Below, piece by piece: positions 21,396 to 33,059 of a stretch of DNA of 64,000 nt; positions within the stretch are counted from its first letter, which is position 1, and each line of letters begins with the position of its first letter. The notes below the pieces were generated by a model. It worked only from the letters and a program-made list of their open reading frames with translations. It searched no databases and was not told where the DNA came from. The DNA comes from Ditylenchus dipsaci (taxonomy: Eukaryota; Nematoda; Chromadorea; Rhabditida; Anguinidae). The DNA lies in assembly GCA_004194705.1 (NCBI GenBank), contig SADC01001278.1:620001-684000 (forward strand), read 5' to 3'. Position numbers and translations under genes: made by a program.

Positions 21396-22200
21396 TCAGT
21401 CAATAACCAGGGCGCTTCCCTCTCTTGCCCTGCGCTTTCTTTCTCGCTTCCTCTTCTCTCCTAGCGGCACATCGGTAATTTCTTCTGGATACTCCTGCAG
21501 TCCATCTCTGCACATCATCATCAGGGATGTTGCAGATATGTAATGTATGCTTTGCAGTAATAAGCCTTGTTCACCCACTTGTGATGGTCGCACCGATACC
21601 GAGAGACGCTTTCTTTGTCATTTTTGCGATTGTCTTGACCATACCTGCACGCTGAGAAAAATCAGCGCCGGGCGCCGACCCAGGCGCCGGGTCTACTAAA
21701 AATCGGCGCCGGGCGCCACAATTAATTCGGCGCCGGGCGTCGGCGCCGGCGCCGACGCCTAAAAGAGGAAATACGGCGCCAAGCGCCGGCATCAAGCCAT
21801 TTTTGTAAATAAAATAAAAAAAATTAATCTAACATTTTATGTTTTTAAATAGAAATTTTTTGTATTAGGAATAGCAACAATTATGAGAAATTAAAAATCT
21901 GAGAAAATTTTGAATTTACTAAAACATTGTCAAGACAGCTGAAATCTTAACATTCAGGCGCCGGCGCTGGCGCCGGCGCCCGACTGTTAAGATTTTTTAG
22001 GCGGCGCCGGCGCCCGTGCAGGTATGGTCTTGATTGAAACTGATGGTCATATTGGATGACATGACAGAAAAACACCCAAATAAAACTTACATTCTCCAGC
22101 TCGTCCGCCATGCATCATTCTGCTCACACCACAGCTTGAAATCCTTCTCATCATCGCAGCACTTTTTTGGTTTAATCGCGCGTCATAGCTTTGTTTCCTA
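21396..22200 (-). CDS. Unidentified gene fragment inside array-ended element
   Basis: Two minus-strand segments look coding but I cannot name them. The upstream one (about 22200-22090) reads with DEKDFKLWCEQNDAW and has a potential donor GTAAGT at about 22090. The downstream one (about 21640-21400) gives RYRCDHHKWVNKAYYC in one frame and a Lys/Arg-rich end in another. The intron between them would contain the 21640-22030 GC-rich MITE. Cys/His spacing could suggest a zinc-binding transposase domain, but this is a guess. Frame changes may reflect the one-base errors seen elsewhere. Confidence 0.25.
21640..22030. mobile_element. GC-rich MITE with GACCATACCTGCACG TIRs
   Basis: Perfect 15-bp TIRs GACCATACCTGCACG / CGTGCAGGTATGGTC enclose two clusters of GGCGCCGGGCGCC-type palindromic units (21660-21795 and 21955-22015), which are inverted relative to one another. 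The GC content contrasts sharply with the surrounding AT-rich DNA. It is non-coding. Confidence 0.75.
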
Positions 22201-22539
22201 AAGACAGAAAAAAGTATGTGCAATAATATGTGACGATGCAACAATGAGGTAAAACGACGCAACAACAACGAAAAACGAACAACGCCAACGTAAACAAGAT
22301 GGCAAAACAACATGAAATGTCCAAATGGAGCAACTTTTCTGGCCAATGGGGCAACTTTTCTGCTTTTTGACTGGAAATTAGAAAATAGGGAGACTTTTGT
22401 GGCAAATGGGGCAACATTTATGCTAAATGGGGCAACTTTTCTGCTTTTTGATTGGAAATTCGAAAATGGGGCAACTTTTCTGGAAAATGGGGCAACTTTT
22501 CCGGCAAATGGGGCAATTTTTATTATATTTCCAAAGTTT

Positions 22540-22958
22540 CCCCCCCCCCTTTAAGAAAAATCAACGTTTTCAAAAAAGAACAGAATTGTCTCTTTGAGCC
22601 AAAATTCTAGCATTCTCCCTGCACAATATTTCATTAAAAAGCTTGCATTCTCTTCTTTCTTTTAAGCTTCAGAGCGTAAATCATGGTAAATAAAATTCTA
22701 GTAAATTGTTGCAATAAAGGCAAATAATAGATCCGATTAGACGACTTATTTTCAAGAGGTGAGTTTACCATCAGGGGAAACATTTTTTCAATTTTTTTTT
22801 TGCAAATTTATAATCTGCATGAAATTTTAAACAAAACGCTTCCCTGACTACGCTCAACCCTCCAAGTGTTATAGAAAAAATTATGGGAGGTATTCAATAC
22901 TAGGGTCCATTTTTCAACCATAAAAGACTGAAGTTTGTATATAGAAACTATATTTTAA
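22540..22958. other. Spacer without recognised features
   Basis: AT-rich sequence lies between two transposon blocks. I see no supported exon, RNA gene or repeat pair in it. Confidence 0.5.
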
Positions 22959-23146
22959 GGCACACCTACATTCTGGCACAAATTATTCTGGCAAAAAGAG
23001 ATTCTGGCAAAAATTCAAATAGGCAAAAATTTGTCTTGGCACGAATTGTTGTGGAATTAACTTTTTTGAATTTAAATGATTCAGAATTCAATTGTTTCTG
23101 GAATATATGAAGTTGAAAAAACTGATTCTGTCACCAGCATTATTGA

Positions 23147-25346
23147 TAGGGTTGTCGACTCGACCGGTCGATTTCGACCTTTAAGATCGAAAAGTCGACT
23201 TTTTTCGACTTTCGACCTTCGACTCGACCCGACCGGTCGAAAATTTCGACTTTCGACCTTCGACTCGACCCGACCCGACCGGTCGAAATTTCGACTTTCG
23301 ACCTTTCATCCAAGGAAATTTGTTTTCAATTGCGTTTGGTCTCACGACGAATGTATTTTCGGAGTACATAACCTGCACGAAATTTCTCATTTCCGTTTCA
23401 TTTTGCAAAAGTGCGGTTGCATTTTTCTTTTGCTGATTTCTGAATTTTCGTCGTTCGATTGGACCTACGAGTTTTAACCGACTGTATCCTGTTTTATTAT
23501 TTCAGCTGAGCTAACAATGTCTTTAGTATGGTAGTACTTTAAGAAGTCGGGCGACAAGGCCATATGCGTCTGCGGTAATGAAATCAAGCTGTGCCAGAGC
23601 GGATCCACAACACGTTTTGCAGTTCACCTCAGTTCTGCAACGTATACATTCTTGTATAACACAATTGAATACATCAATTTACCGATTTTTTATAGGCACA
23701 AGAAAGCAATGGAAAAGAAAGAAGAGGGACCAAGTGCACCAAAAAAGGCCTAGATGAAAGCGATCGCAACTCTTTTCAGTCCAAACTACTCAAAGCAGCA
23801 GAGCCATCAACTGAACAGCGACATGACTGACTTCATCGTGGATAACAACCTGCCTTTTTCCATTGTCGAGTCTCCTTTCTTGCGCCGTTTGATCAAACAC
23901 AACACAGGTAGCTTTCTTTTGGGTTATAATATTTTCGCGTAATCGATTAGTTCCTTTAATTTTAGCTCCCGTCGCGTCATGATGTCTGCGCAGAAGTACC
24001 GGTCGAAGCAGCCAAGTGCATTGATGATTTGCGTTCTTTTGTCCAGGGCCAGCAACTTTCACTCACGATGGATGAATTCTCGCACAAAGAACACTCCCTG
24101 CTCTGGTAACTGTTTAAGATACTTGCTTTTACTAAAGTGCTTATACGTCTGTCGTTTTAGCATCACGGGCTCCTATCTATCTAAAGCATTCCAGTTGCGT
24201 TCAAAAGTGTTGGCCGTTAAAACGTTTCTCGAGAAGCACTCTGGAGACAACATTGCAGAAAAGATCACCTCAATCTTGGCTTATATGGAAATTGACAAGA
24301 GCAATGTGGTGGCGGCGACTAGAGACCAGTGATGTATTTTTGAGATTTTTCGCTCCTGCTCTTGCTCCGGGCTCTCGACTTTGAAAATGTGCTCCTGCCC
24401 TTGCTCCGGGCTCTTAAGTTCCAAAAATTTGCTCCGGCTCTTGCTCCTGCTCGGAGCCAGAGCAAGAGCGGAGCAAAAGCCAGAGACGGAGATTTATACA
24501 TGACTGCTAGAAACGGAGCTCCAAATCTGGCTGGATCAAAGGGTGGAGTTTGCGTCAAGGCGAACATTGAGAGGTTGGTATATTGAAAATGTACATGTAA
24601 TCGTTTTAGTTTTCATTGCTTCTAAAATTACTGGACGAAGTCAACCGTTACCTGAGCGAAAAGAAACTACCTCTACCGCGACCGGACCTTCCAGGACATG
24701 ACGAGATGTACAACTGGTGGGCTTGCAATGCTGTGTGCTTTCCGAACTTGGCGGTCTTGGCTCGCAAATACTTGTCGATCTCTCTCTCGAGCGTGGCGTC
24801 AGAAAGATGTTTTTCCAAGGCCAGCCTTCTGTTTGCTAACTCGCTCAGATCTCGGTTGGCAAAGCAAACAGCAGCTAACCTGCTCATCATCAAAGCTAAT
24901 CTGGCGGATGAAATCTTGAAGAAGGCGAGAGAAACACAACAAAGCGAGCCAGAAGAAATTATTGAGAGTTTGTTTGAGAAATTAATATGATGTATTTGTT
25001 TGAAGTTCTTTTAAATGAAAATTTGATGTGCTGTTATGTGGATTTGTCCGAATTTCGACTCGACCGGTCAAAAATTTTTACCTTCGACTCGAATGGTCGA
25101 AAATTTCGACCTTCGACTCGACCCGACCGGTCGAAAATTTCGACTTTCGACATTGGACTCGACCCGACCGGTCGAAAATTTCGACTTTCGACCTTCGACT
25201 CGACCCGACCGGTCGAAAATTTCGACTTTCAACCTTCGACTCGACCCGACCGGTCGAAAATTTCGACTTTCAACCTTCGACTCGACCCGACCGGTCGAAA
25301 TTTTTGACTTTCGACCTTCCATCGACTCGACCGGTCGACAACCCTA
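23147..25346 (+). mobile_element. hAT element, copy 2, 2.2 kb, exact TSD ATTATTGA
   Basis: Exact 8-bp duplications ATTATTGA flank it (23139-23146 and 25347-25354). TIRs are TAGGGTTGTCGACTCGACCG and its inverse. Both ends consist of inverted tandem units of about 33 bp, CGACTTTCGACCTTCGACTC and CGACCCGACCGGTCGAAAATTT (about 3 units left, 7 units right). The interior encodes most of a hAT transposase. A small CTCCTGCTCTTGCTCCGG-type insertion is nested at 24340-24500. Confidence 0.92.
23514..24990 (+). pseudogene. hAT transposase, broken
   Basis: Segments in order are: a BED-like N-terminus (23517-23640, with CVCGNEIKLCQSG; one TAG within), 23754-23905 (MTDFIVDNNLPFSIVES, LRRLIKH), 23966-24106 (GQQLSLTMDEFSHKEHSLLW, the catalytic-core start), 24160-24330, and the C-terminal dimerisation domain 24616-24987 (SSVASERCFSKASLLFANSLRSRL). 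Small introns or frame breaks separate the pieces, and an inserted repeat interrupts it at about 24340-24500. It is homologous to the remnant at 5331-5940 but longer. It is probably inactive as written. Confidence 0.85.
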
Positions 25347-25547
25347 ATTATTGACATTCTTGTGCATTTGAATTTTTTATTTATCATATGTGAGCATCCA
25401 TGCTCGCGAACTATAGTCCTGACTTGATAGATTGAAGATTACACCCTGTTTTCAAAAACTTTGTCTATTGCACAAAGATACCTACACTCTCTTCTGGCAT
25501 ACCTAGTCAGCATTTTTATTTAAATTTTACAGTCTAAACTAGGCTGG

Positions 25548-25935
25548 CAGAGCGGGATAATAATCCCGAAACGGGATTCGTATTTTTTAAAGTCAAGTCT
25601 TTATACATTGACGGATTTCTTTTCTTTTTAAAGATCCGTGAAATTCTCCTCTATCTTTTGGGTGATTATATATATATCCGCTCAAAACAATTTATACGCG
25701 AAAATTTGTGATTAAGCGAAAAATCCCGATTATTATGCCGAAAAACGGGATAAAAATCCCGAAACGGGAGTCATCTTTTTTGAAGTCAAATGTTTATACA
25801 TTGATGACTTTCTTTCGTTTAAAAGATGCGTGACACGTTCCTCTATCTTTTGGTATATAATTCTCTTGACATGTTTTATTAAAAATGAGTCAAAATAGTC
25901 GTTATATGAATACCATGAAAATTCCGTTGCCAAGC
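25548..25935. repeat. Direct duplication with CCCGAAACGGGA motifs
   Basis: Two copies of AATCCCGAAACGGGA followed by AAGTCAA.TNTTTATACATTGA (25570-25680 and 25752-25865) lie in direct orientation, spaced about 185 bp. No coding potential is evident. Confidence 0.55.
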
Positions 25936-26275
25936 CTAGTCTGAACCAAGTGGTCGTCCACTTTGAGCAAAAAATTTTTTACGTTTTTTCATGTTCCAAA
26001 ACCTATTTTCTGGACTTATTTGGACATGCTGAAAATGGTTTGATAGTGGTAAAATGCCGTTTTGTACGGTATTTTTTTAGTTTTGGTAAAATCGAGTTTT
26101 GGTAAAATCAATTATATCCCAAAACTCAAAATATACCAGAAAAACGGCATTTCACCACCAGCAAACAATCTTCAGCATGCCTGAATTAGTCCAGAAATTA
26201 GGTTTTTGAACGCGAAAAAGTAAAAAATTGCTTCAAGTGCACGACCACTTGGTTCGGTTAGTGCAGACTAGAAAA
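25935..26275. repeat. Hairpin MITE with CTAGTCTGAACCAAGTGG ends
   Basis: The arms (CTAGTCTGAACCAAGTGGTC ... inverse ending GTGCAGACTAG) fold around about 26105. Single-arm relatives lie at 16468-16590 and 39085-39205, giving at least three family members in this window. Confidence 0.7.
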
Positions 26276-26394
26276 TTTAAATGCCCGTAAAAATTTTCAA
26301 AATTCGCAAATTTAAAAAGTGTGCACTAATTCGTGTGTGGACTAAGACGGTATGGATTTATTCGGTGTAAATCAATTCGCTTAACGCCCGCAAA

Positions 26395-27250
26395 TGGATA
26401 TCCACCTCGACCTGGGGTACCTACCCCTGCTTTGAGGGTGAGGTAGGTGAAATCGGGATTTCGGTCTTATCAAACCTAATTCAACACACGATTTTACATT
26501 TGATAGCATGGTTTGTTTTGGATCCTTTTTTTTAATTTCAGGTCATCCAAGTGGGTATCCACCTGGCCAGGTGCTAACAACCCCAGGTTTTGAGATGTGG
26601 TAGTTAAAAATGAAATTTTAGCTTCGTCAAACTTGATTCCCATAGAATGTCACTTATCATAGGATTTTTAAATTTAAAAAATTTAACTTTACAGGCCATC
26701 CATGTGGATGTCCACCTGGCCAGTTGGTACCCACCCCGGGTTTTGGTGTGTAAAACGCAATTTCGATCCTGTCAAACGGATTTACCAAGAAATTTCGAGT
26801 ATGGTATATTGGTTTCTTTTTGAATTTTGAAAAGGTTTATTTTTTTAGGTCATCTAGGTGCACATCCAATTGACCCAATAATACCAACCTCAAATTTTTA
26901 GGTTGAGTTGGGTAAAATCACAACTTTAGTTCTAAGAAACCAGAGTCCTTGTACGTTTTTCACTTGAAAGAACAGTTTGCTTTTCGTTTTAACAACTTTT
27001 TTTATTAAAGCTATCCAGGTGGATATTAACCTGTCCGATGGTACCTTACCCAGATTTTAGGGTTTGAGCGGGTAAAATCGTAATTTAGGTCCTATCGAAC
27101 CGAATTCTCGGCGCGATTTTAAGTAAAAAAGCGGTTTGATTTGGAATTCGAGTAATTTTAAATTTCTGCCTAAAAGTATCTAATTCGGGTTTAGGGTTCG
27201 GTAGTTAAAATGGCAATTTCGACCTTATTAAACCCGTCCTCACTGCTTTA
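26395..27250. repeat. Satellite, five to six units of about 155 bp
   Basis: Units recur at about 26395, 26550, 26705, 26860 and 27015, with an end fragment at about 27180. Each has (T)TTTCAGGTCATCCA-like, GTGGATATCCACCTGGCCAG-like and CCC.GGGTTTTG.G blocks followed by a GTCCTATCAAAC-like stretch. Divergence between neighbours is high (roughly 60-75% by eye). A related fragment is at 35690-35790. Confidence 0.7.
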
Positions 27251-27538
27251 GTCGTTCCTGTCACTCATGATTCGGATAGATACCAAAGTAATCATAAATA
27301 AGATACGGTAACAAAAGTAACGAAAAATTAATTATAAATTTCAAATGGTAGCTGTAAAGGGTTAAATAGAGACAGCAACATGGCATAATCAGTTGTTCCC
27401 AGAACTGTTTCTTTCAGAACAATTTCAGCCAATAACAATTTGTTTCAAAACAATTCGTGCCAATACAAGTTTTGCCTATTTGAATTTTTGCCAGAACCTC
27501 TTTTTGCCAGAATAATTTGTGCCAGAATGTAGGTGTGC

Positions 27539-27953
27539 CATTTTTAATGGCATAAATTTTCATCTTTTAACTAAGGCAAAGCCTTAGGTGCGGAGTAGTC
27601 CAGCGCCCGTAAGGACAGGCTTAAGCGTGTGTCTCAAACAAGTTCATTCGAAAACTGCACCCGATCGCTGTACCCAGCCCAGGGATGTTCATACGGGCAG
27701 GAGCAGCCTGTGCCAATTCAAATTGTGCCACCGCAAATTGTGCCAAAATCAATAGCAATATTTGGAAAATATTTACCGAATATTGCTCTTGATTTTGGCA
27801 CAATTTGCGGTTGCACAATTTGAATCGGCACAGGCTGCTCCTGCCCGTTCATACACGGCCTATCAGTATAAAAATTGATCGTTTTTTAGGACTTCTTTCA
27901 CGGCTTATTTTAAAGCTTATTTTAGCCGTCTAATATAAAAACTTGCTTGCTAA
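27539..27953. repeat. Hairpin GGGCAGGAGCAGCCTGTGCC and spacer
   Basis: 27686-27855 is a hairpin whose arms (GTTCATACGGGCAGGAGCAG ... AATTGTGCCACCGCAAATTG and inverse) meet near 27770. The upstream part has the dispersed GGCAAAGCCTTAGG...CCAGCG motif (27565-27610) also seen at about 6220, 11280 and 20340. Confidence 0.65.
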
Positions 27954-28706
27954 TACCGTATTCTCTCTAATAAAACCACACTCTCTATTTGAACAACACT
28001 CTCTAATAGAACCACACCCCCAAGAGGGGTTGTGAAATAGAACCACACTCTCTATTAGAACCACACTCTCTAATAGAACCACACCCCTCAAGACTCTCAA
28101 GCTGCTCCAACGGCAGTCTAACTCCAATGGATTGTCGAAGCCTGGGAGAATCTCTTGTAGGAGCTCATCGTTGAGTCATTCAAATTGTGCGGAGTTCCCA
28201 ATGCCACCAATGGATCTGGGAACGACGCCATTCCCTGCTTCAAGAAAGTTGGGCCGGTTCCGAGTGGTCGAGGCAAGGTGAAGCTCGCGCAATATGAGAA
28301 GAAGTTGGCTGAGCAGATACAATAAATCGATCTTGAGGAAGCGCAAGAAACTTTGTTCAATAGTAAAGATATCTCTAGAGTGTTAATGAGTTTTGGACCT
28401 GTTCTGGTTTAGGGAGGCCTATTTTTACCACTTATTTTTTATTTTTAGGTTGATCATGGTGACCGGAGTGACAATAATCACCTTGATCAACAAAATTACT
28501 TATTAAAGTATTCATATAGGTTATTGATATAACCATGACTGCCATAAGCAACAAAAACAAATAAAAAGTATAGTATAAATGAGTTTCCTCCCTAAACCAG
28601 AGCTAGTCCGAAATAAAGAATTTATGCGCGTATGCTGCAATAATTGAATATGTTCAGAAGGTTGAAAAATAGAACCACATGTGGTTCTATTAGAGAGAAT
28701 ACGGTA
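27954..28706. mobile_element. TACCGTATTCTCTCTAATA element carrying pogo-like transposase remnant
   Basis: Ends are TACCGTATTCTCTCTAATA and TATTAGAGAGAATACGGTA. The left end repeats CACACTCTCTA(A/T)TAGAAC several times (27965-28085), another array-like terminus. It encloses the transposase fragment at 28115-28325, which points to pogo/Tigger-type mobilisation for this end class. Confidence 0.7.
28115..28325 (+). pseudogene. Pogo/Tigger (Jerky-type DDE) transposase C-terminal fragment
   Basis: The plus-strand frame reads W.VEAWENLL, ELIVESFKLCGVPNATNG and later GPVPSGRGKVKLAQYEKKLAEQ. The pattern of an amphipathic V.EAW..I..E.I..SF..CGI.NA..G near the C-terminus is typical of Tigger/pogo DDE proteins. 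A TAG breaks the frame at 28155-28160. The N-terminal DNA-binding and catalytic parts are missing. Confidence 0.6.
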
Positions 28707-28770
28707 TATCAGGTTCGATTACTTTTTCAAAAATCATTAATTTTTCAATGCTTATCTTAGCTTTGTTTCA

Positions 28771-29530
28771 GGATATATCTGTGGCAAAGATCTGGAGATT
28801 TTTTCGTGTCGTGGCAATCAATGGAAAAGAGAAGCGTCAACGTTTTAAGTGCAACGCCTCCCTAGCTACTCCAAAAGATTCTTAAACGTCACATATGATC
28901 AATCATCTGAAGACCAAGGGGCATGAAGCTGAATTGAAGCGATACGACTCGGCGTCTGAGGTTGCCAATGATGTGAGTCTTATGGTTTCCATTGTTATAG
29001 TACCATTTTCAGACTCCGAAGATTGCGTCTTTCTTTAGCCAAAAGAAAGCAGTTGGTTTCAAGCAACGTGAACTGGATGAGCAGCTAGTCAGAATAATCG
29101 TCCGCTTTTTCATTTTCTTTTACATTTTTTCGTGTATTTTTCGTAAATTTTTTCAATTTACATTTTTTCGTGTTATTGCGGATGATATTTGGGCGAGAAG
29201 GACGACAAACAATCCTTGAAGTCGGCACGATTCGCAGTGTGAATTGACAGTGATGATTAAGGTAACTAATTTTATGGATTTTACAAAAACAAATCGTGTT
29301 ATTTTAGGCAGAATTTAGCCACTATCGTCACAAGAGTGACCGTCCTGACCGACATGAAGACATTTTTCAATGGTGGAAAAATAACAAAGATCGTTTTTCG
29401 TGGATCGCCGCATGTGCAAAGCTTCTGCTCTCTATTCCAGCGACTTAAGTTAGCAGCGAAAGAACTTTTTCAATCGCAGGGCTTCTCTACGCCAATACTC
29501 TACGAAATCGGTAGGATTTTGCTTGAGATT
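28771..29530 (+). pseudogene. hAT transposase fragment (BED finger and dimerisation domain)
   Basis: 28771-28975 reads like a BED zinc finger (WRFFRV...RFKCN...HMINHLKTKGH) with an in-frame TAA near 28884. 29020-29095 continues with KIASFFSQKKAVGFKQREL. 29309-29510 encodes the hAT dimerisation block HEDIFQWWKNNKDRF...LLLSIPAT, then V.SSERTFSIAGLLYANTLR in a neighbouring register. The catalytic middle is missing. It is unrelated at close range to the hAT pair at 5.1 and 23.1 kb. Confidence 0.7.
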
Positions 29531-29848
29531 CATAATAGTTTTATGAAATGTGATTTAATTTACACCAGGGTGGTAGTAACAATCAAAATATCCGCGTATA
29601 AAATCCGCGGATACGGATAAATATCGGTGGATAAAATCCGTAGTAACAATCAAATATACGCGGATAAAATCTGCGAATATATCCGTATCTGCGGATAAAT
29701 ATCCGCGGATATTTATGCACGGATATATTCTGGGTGATTCTGGTTATGCGTCAAGGCCGTGGCTAATGACTCCTATTAGCTCGCCAAATGGACGATCTGA
29801 ACGGCGATAAATTTAAAAAAAAAATTAAATTAGAATTTCGTAATCTTG

Positions 29849-30077
29849 ATACCGTATTTTCTCTAAGGGTCGATGATTCTTCAACTCTTCGAAAATCGGA
29901 AAACTCTAGGTTTATCTTAAAGTTTTCGGGTGCTTAACCAAATCTAAAAAGCGGAATCGGCAGAACCCGTAGGAGCCAAGAAAAGGCAAAAAAATTGCGA
30001 AATTTTCACTCTGCGCTGAGATACAGACTCTCAAAGTCATAATTAGAGACCAGTCTATAATAAGAGAAAGTACGGTA
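29849..30077. repeat. Small TACCGTATT-family MITE nested in the Harbinger-type element
   Basis: Ends TACCGTATTTTCTCTAAGGG and its imperfect inverse, TATAATAAGAGAAAGTACGGTA. The length is about 230 bp and it is non-coding. Confidence 0.6.
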
Positions 30078-30099
30078 ATCTTATTTGTCATTTGAGTTA

Positions 30100-30310
30100 G
30101 AATTCCGCCCATGCTAAGACCAGAGTCCTTGTTGAACAAGCTTTTGGCATGTGGAAAAGAAGATTTCATATCCTACATGGAGAATTGCGCATAGATTTGA
30201 CAAATGTATCCAGTTTTATAGTTGCTTCTGCAGTCTTGCGCAACATTGCTATTGATTTGAACCAGCCACATTTTGATGGGATAGAGAAGAAGAGAATCAA
30301 CCAGATATAA
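30100..30310 (+). pseudogene. PIF/Harbinger transposase C-terminal fragment (DDE_4 type)
   Basis: The plus-strand frame reads AHAKTRVLVEQAFGMWKRR, then FHILHGELRIDL, and FIVASAVLRNIAIDL. This is the conserved end of the Harbinger DDE domain (R..VE..FG..KRRF...  ..I..A.VLHN). The invariant glutamate of the VEQ.FG motif is present. Upstream catalytic aspartates are not visible, so only a fragment remains. Confidence 0.75.
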
Positions 30311-30722
30311 GTATCACCAACATGGAATACAGTAATAGTGGAAATACTTATCGAAACCATATTGTGCAAAACTTTTTTTCTTGATTGAGAAAATAATTAA
30401 TTTAGGCATAAATCGTTAACCTTCTTATATATAGTAAACACGAAAAAGTAGGAATAAAACATTGTAATAATTTTGAAAGGACAGAAAAGTAGTAAGAAAT
30501 AAAATTATAAGAAAAAATAAAAATACCAATATTTACCGCAGACTTTATCCGCGGATAAATCCGTGGATTTATCCTCAGCTGCGGATAAATCTGCGGATTT
30601 TATCCGTCTCCGCGGATATTTCTATCCGTGATTGTTACTACTGGTTTTTATCCGCGGTTATTTCTATCCGCGGATTTTATCCGTATCCGCGGATTTTATC
30701 CGTTGATTGTTACTACCACCCC

Positions 30723-31426
30723 AGATAAAATGACCTTAAGAATCAACAAGCACTGGATAAAACGGTCTTGGCGAAAAACCGGCAAACCGGCGGTTAACTG
30801 ACCGGGTTTGATTAAACCGAAAACCGGGTTCGCCAAAAGCTCGATTTCAAAAACCGACCGACTGAAAAAAAACCGGAACCGTGCGGCCTTACGCCACACC
30901 TACACATTGAATGCGGGTGTAATTTTTACCATATCCGAACTGCTAGATTTCGCAACATTCAAATTGTAATATCTCGCCTGGAACTGCCCCACAGGAGTTT
31001 TCGATCGCAGGCTCGAGACAAGTTCGGTCAAGGCTATCTTTTGGTATACGAGGTTTCTTGATAGGTGACCGAGTGGTCGTGCCTTTCCTGTGTTAGGCTT
31101 AGGTCAGTGGCTTAGGTTTGGCTCAGGGCCTAGCCATTACTAACAAAGGCTCTTGCATAAGTTTTTTTTTAAATGGTTGTTTTATGTACCCTCCAAAAAT
31201 TATTGGGGGAGGACCAAAAAGACCACTTTAGCTTAGCCCGAATCATTGAGTTCGAAAAGTCTAGTAAGAAGACACTCCTTGGCTATTTCAACGTCTTGTG
31301 AAAAGCCTCCTAAACCTCTGGATAAAATTTTATATACCAACTCGTAACAACGCCAACAATAAACAACAGAGTACAACAATAAACAATATTTTCATACTAT
31401 ATACCCGTTTCACTGCTTTTCCCGAG
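30723..31426. other. Intergenic spacer
   Basis: 30770-30890 has short AAACCGGC / AACCGGGTT inverted motifs. 31080-31140 carries the GGCTTAGG-type dispersed motif. I see no supported exon. The DHPS 3' end lies just beyond. Confidence 0.45.

Positions 31427-33059
<1,633 letters not shown>

Larger units (their letters stand above)
21085..22535. mobile_element. Element with inverted GGGGCAACTTTTC arrays and unidentified cargo
   Basis: 21110-21245 carries units of GCCCCATTTGCCGGAAAAGTT. 22310-22520 carries the inverted units (GGGGCAACTTTTCTGG). The edges also mirror each other (AATTAAAAATTGCCCC and GGGGCAATTTTTATTA). The cargo includes minus-strand coding-like segments at 22090-22200 (DDEKDFKLWCEQNDAW in one frame) and 21400-21640 (basic tail with RYRCDHHKW in one frame). 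I do not recognise a family. A GC-rich MITE is nested at 21640-22030. Confidence 0.55.
22959..27538. mobile_element. Composite 4.6-kb element with TTCTGGCA arrays at both ends
   Basis: The left end GGCACACCTACATTCTGGCAC (22959-23055, units of ATTCTGGCAAAAA) is mirrored at 27430-27538, ending GTGCCAGAATGTAGGTGTGCC. Both flanks show a near-identical run, TATTTTAA on the left and ATTTTTAA on the right, possibly an 8-bp duplication blurred by a homopolymer error. Inside lie the hAT copy 2, a duplicated CCCGAAACGGGA block, a hairpin and a 155-bp satellite. No transposase of its own is recognisable. Confidence 0.55.
29569..30722. mobile_element. PIF/Harbinger-type element with GGATAAATATCCGCGG arrays
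   Basis: Ends GGGTGGTAGTAACAATCAA and its inverse TTGATTGTTACTACCACCC. Subterminal runs of GGATA(A)ATATCCGCGGATA-like units lie at 29588-29725 and, inverted, at 30540-30705. The Harbinger transposase remnant (30100-30310) lies between. A TACCGTATT-type MITE is nested at 29849-30077. Confidence 0.7.

Noticed and set aside
24987..25354. Overlapping open frames with STFDSTRP repeats in three registers
   Set aside because: All three frames stay open because the 33-bp TIR unit contains no stop. This is repeat sequence of the hAT end, not protein.
28118..28360. Minus-strand 80-codon frame with Cys-rich N-terminus
   Set aside because: The plus strand of the same DNA encodes recognisable pogo-like transposase sequence. 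The minus frame is its shadow.
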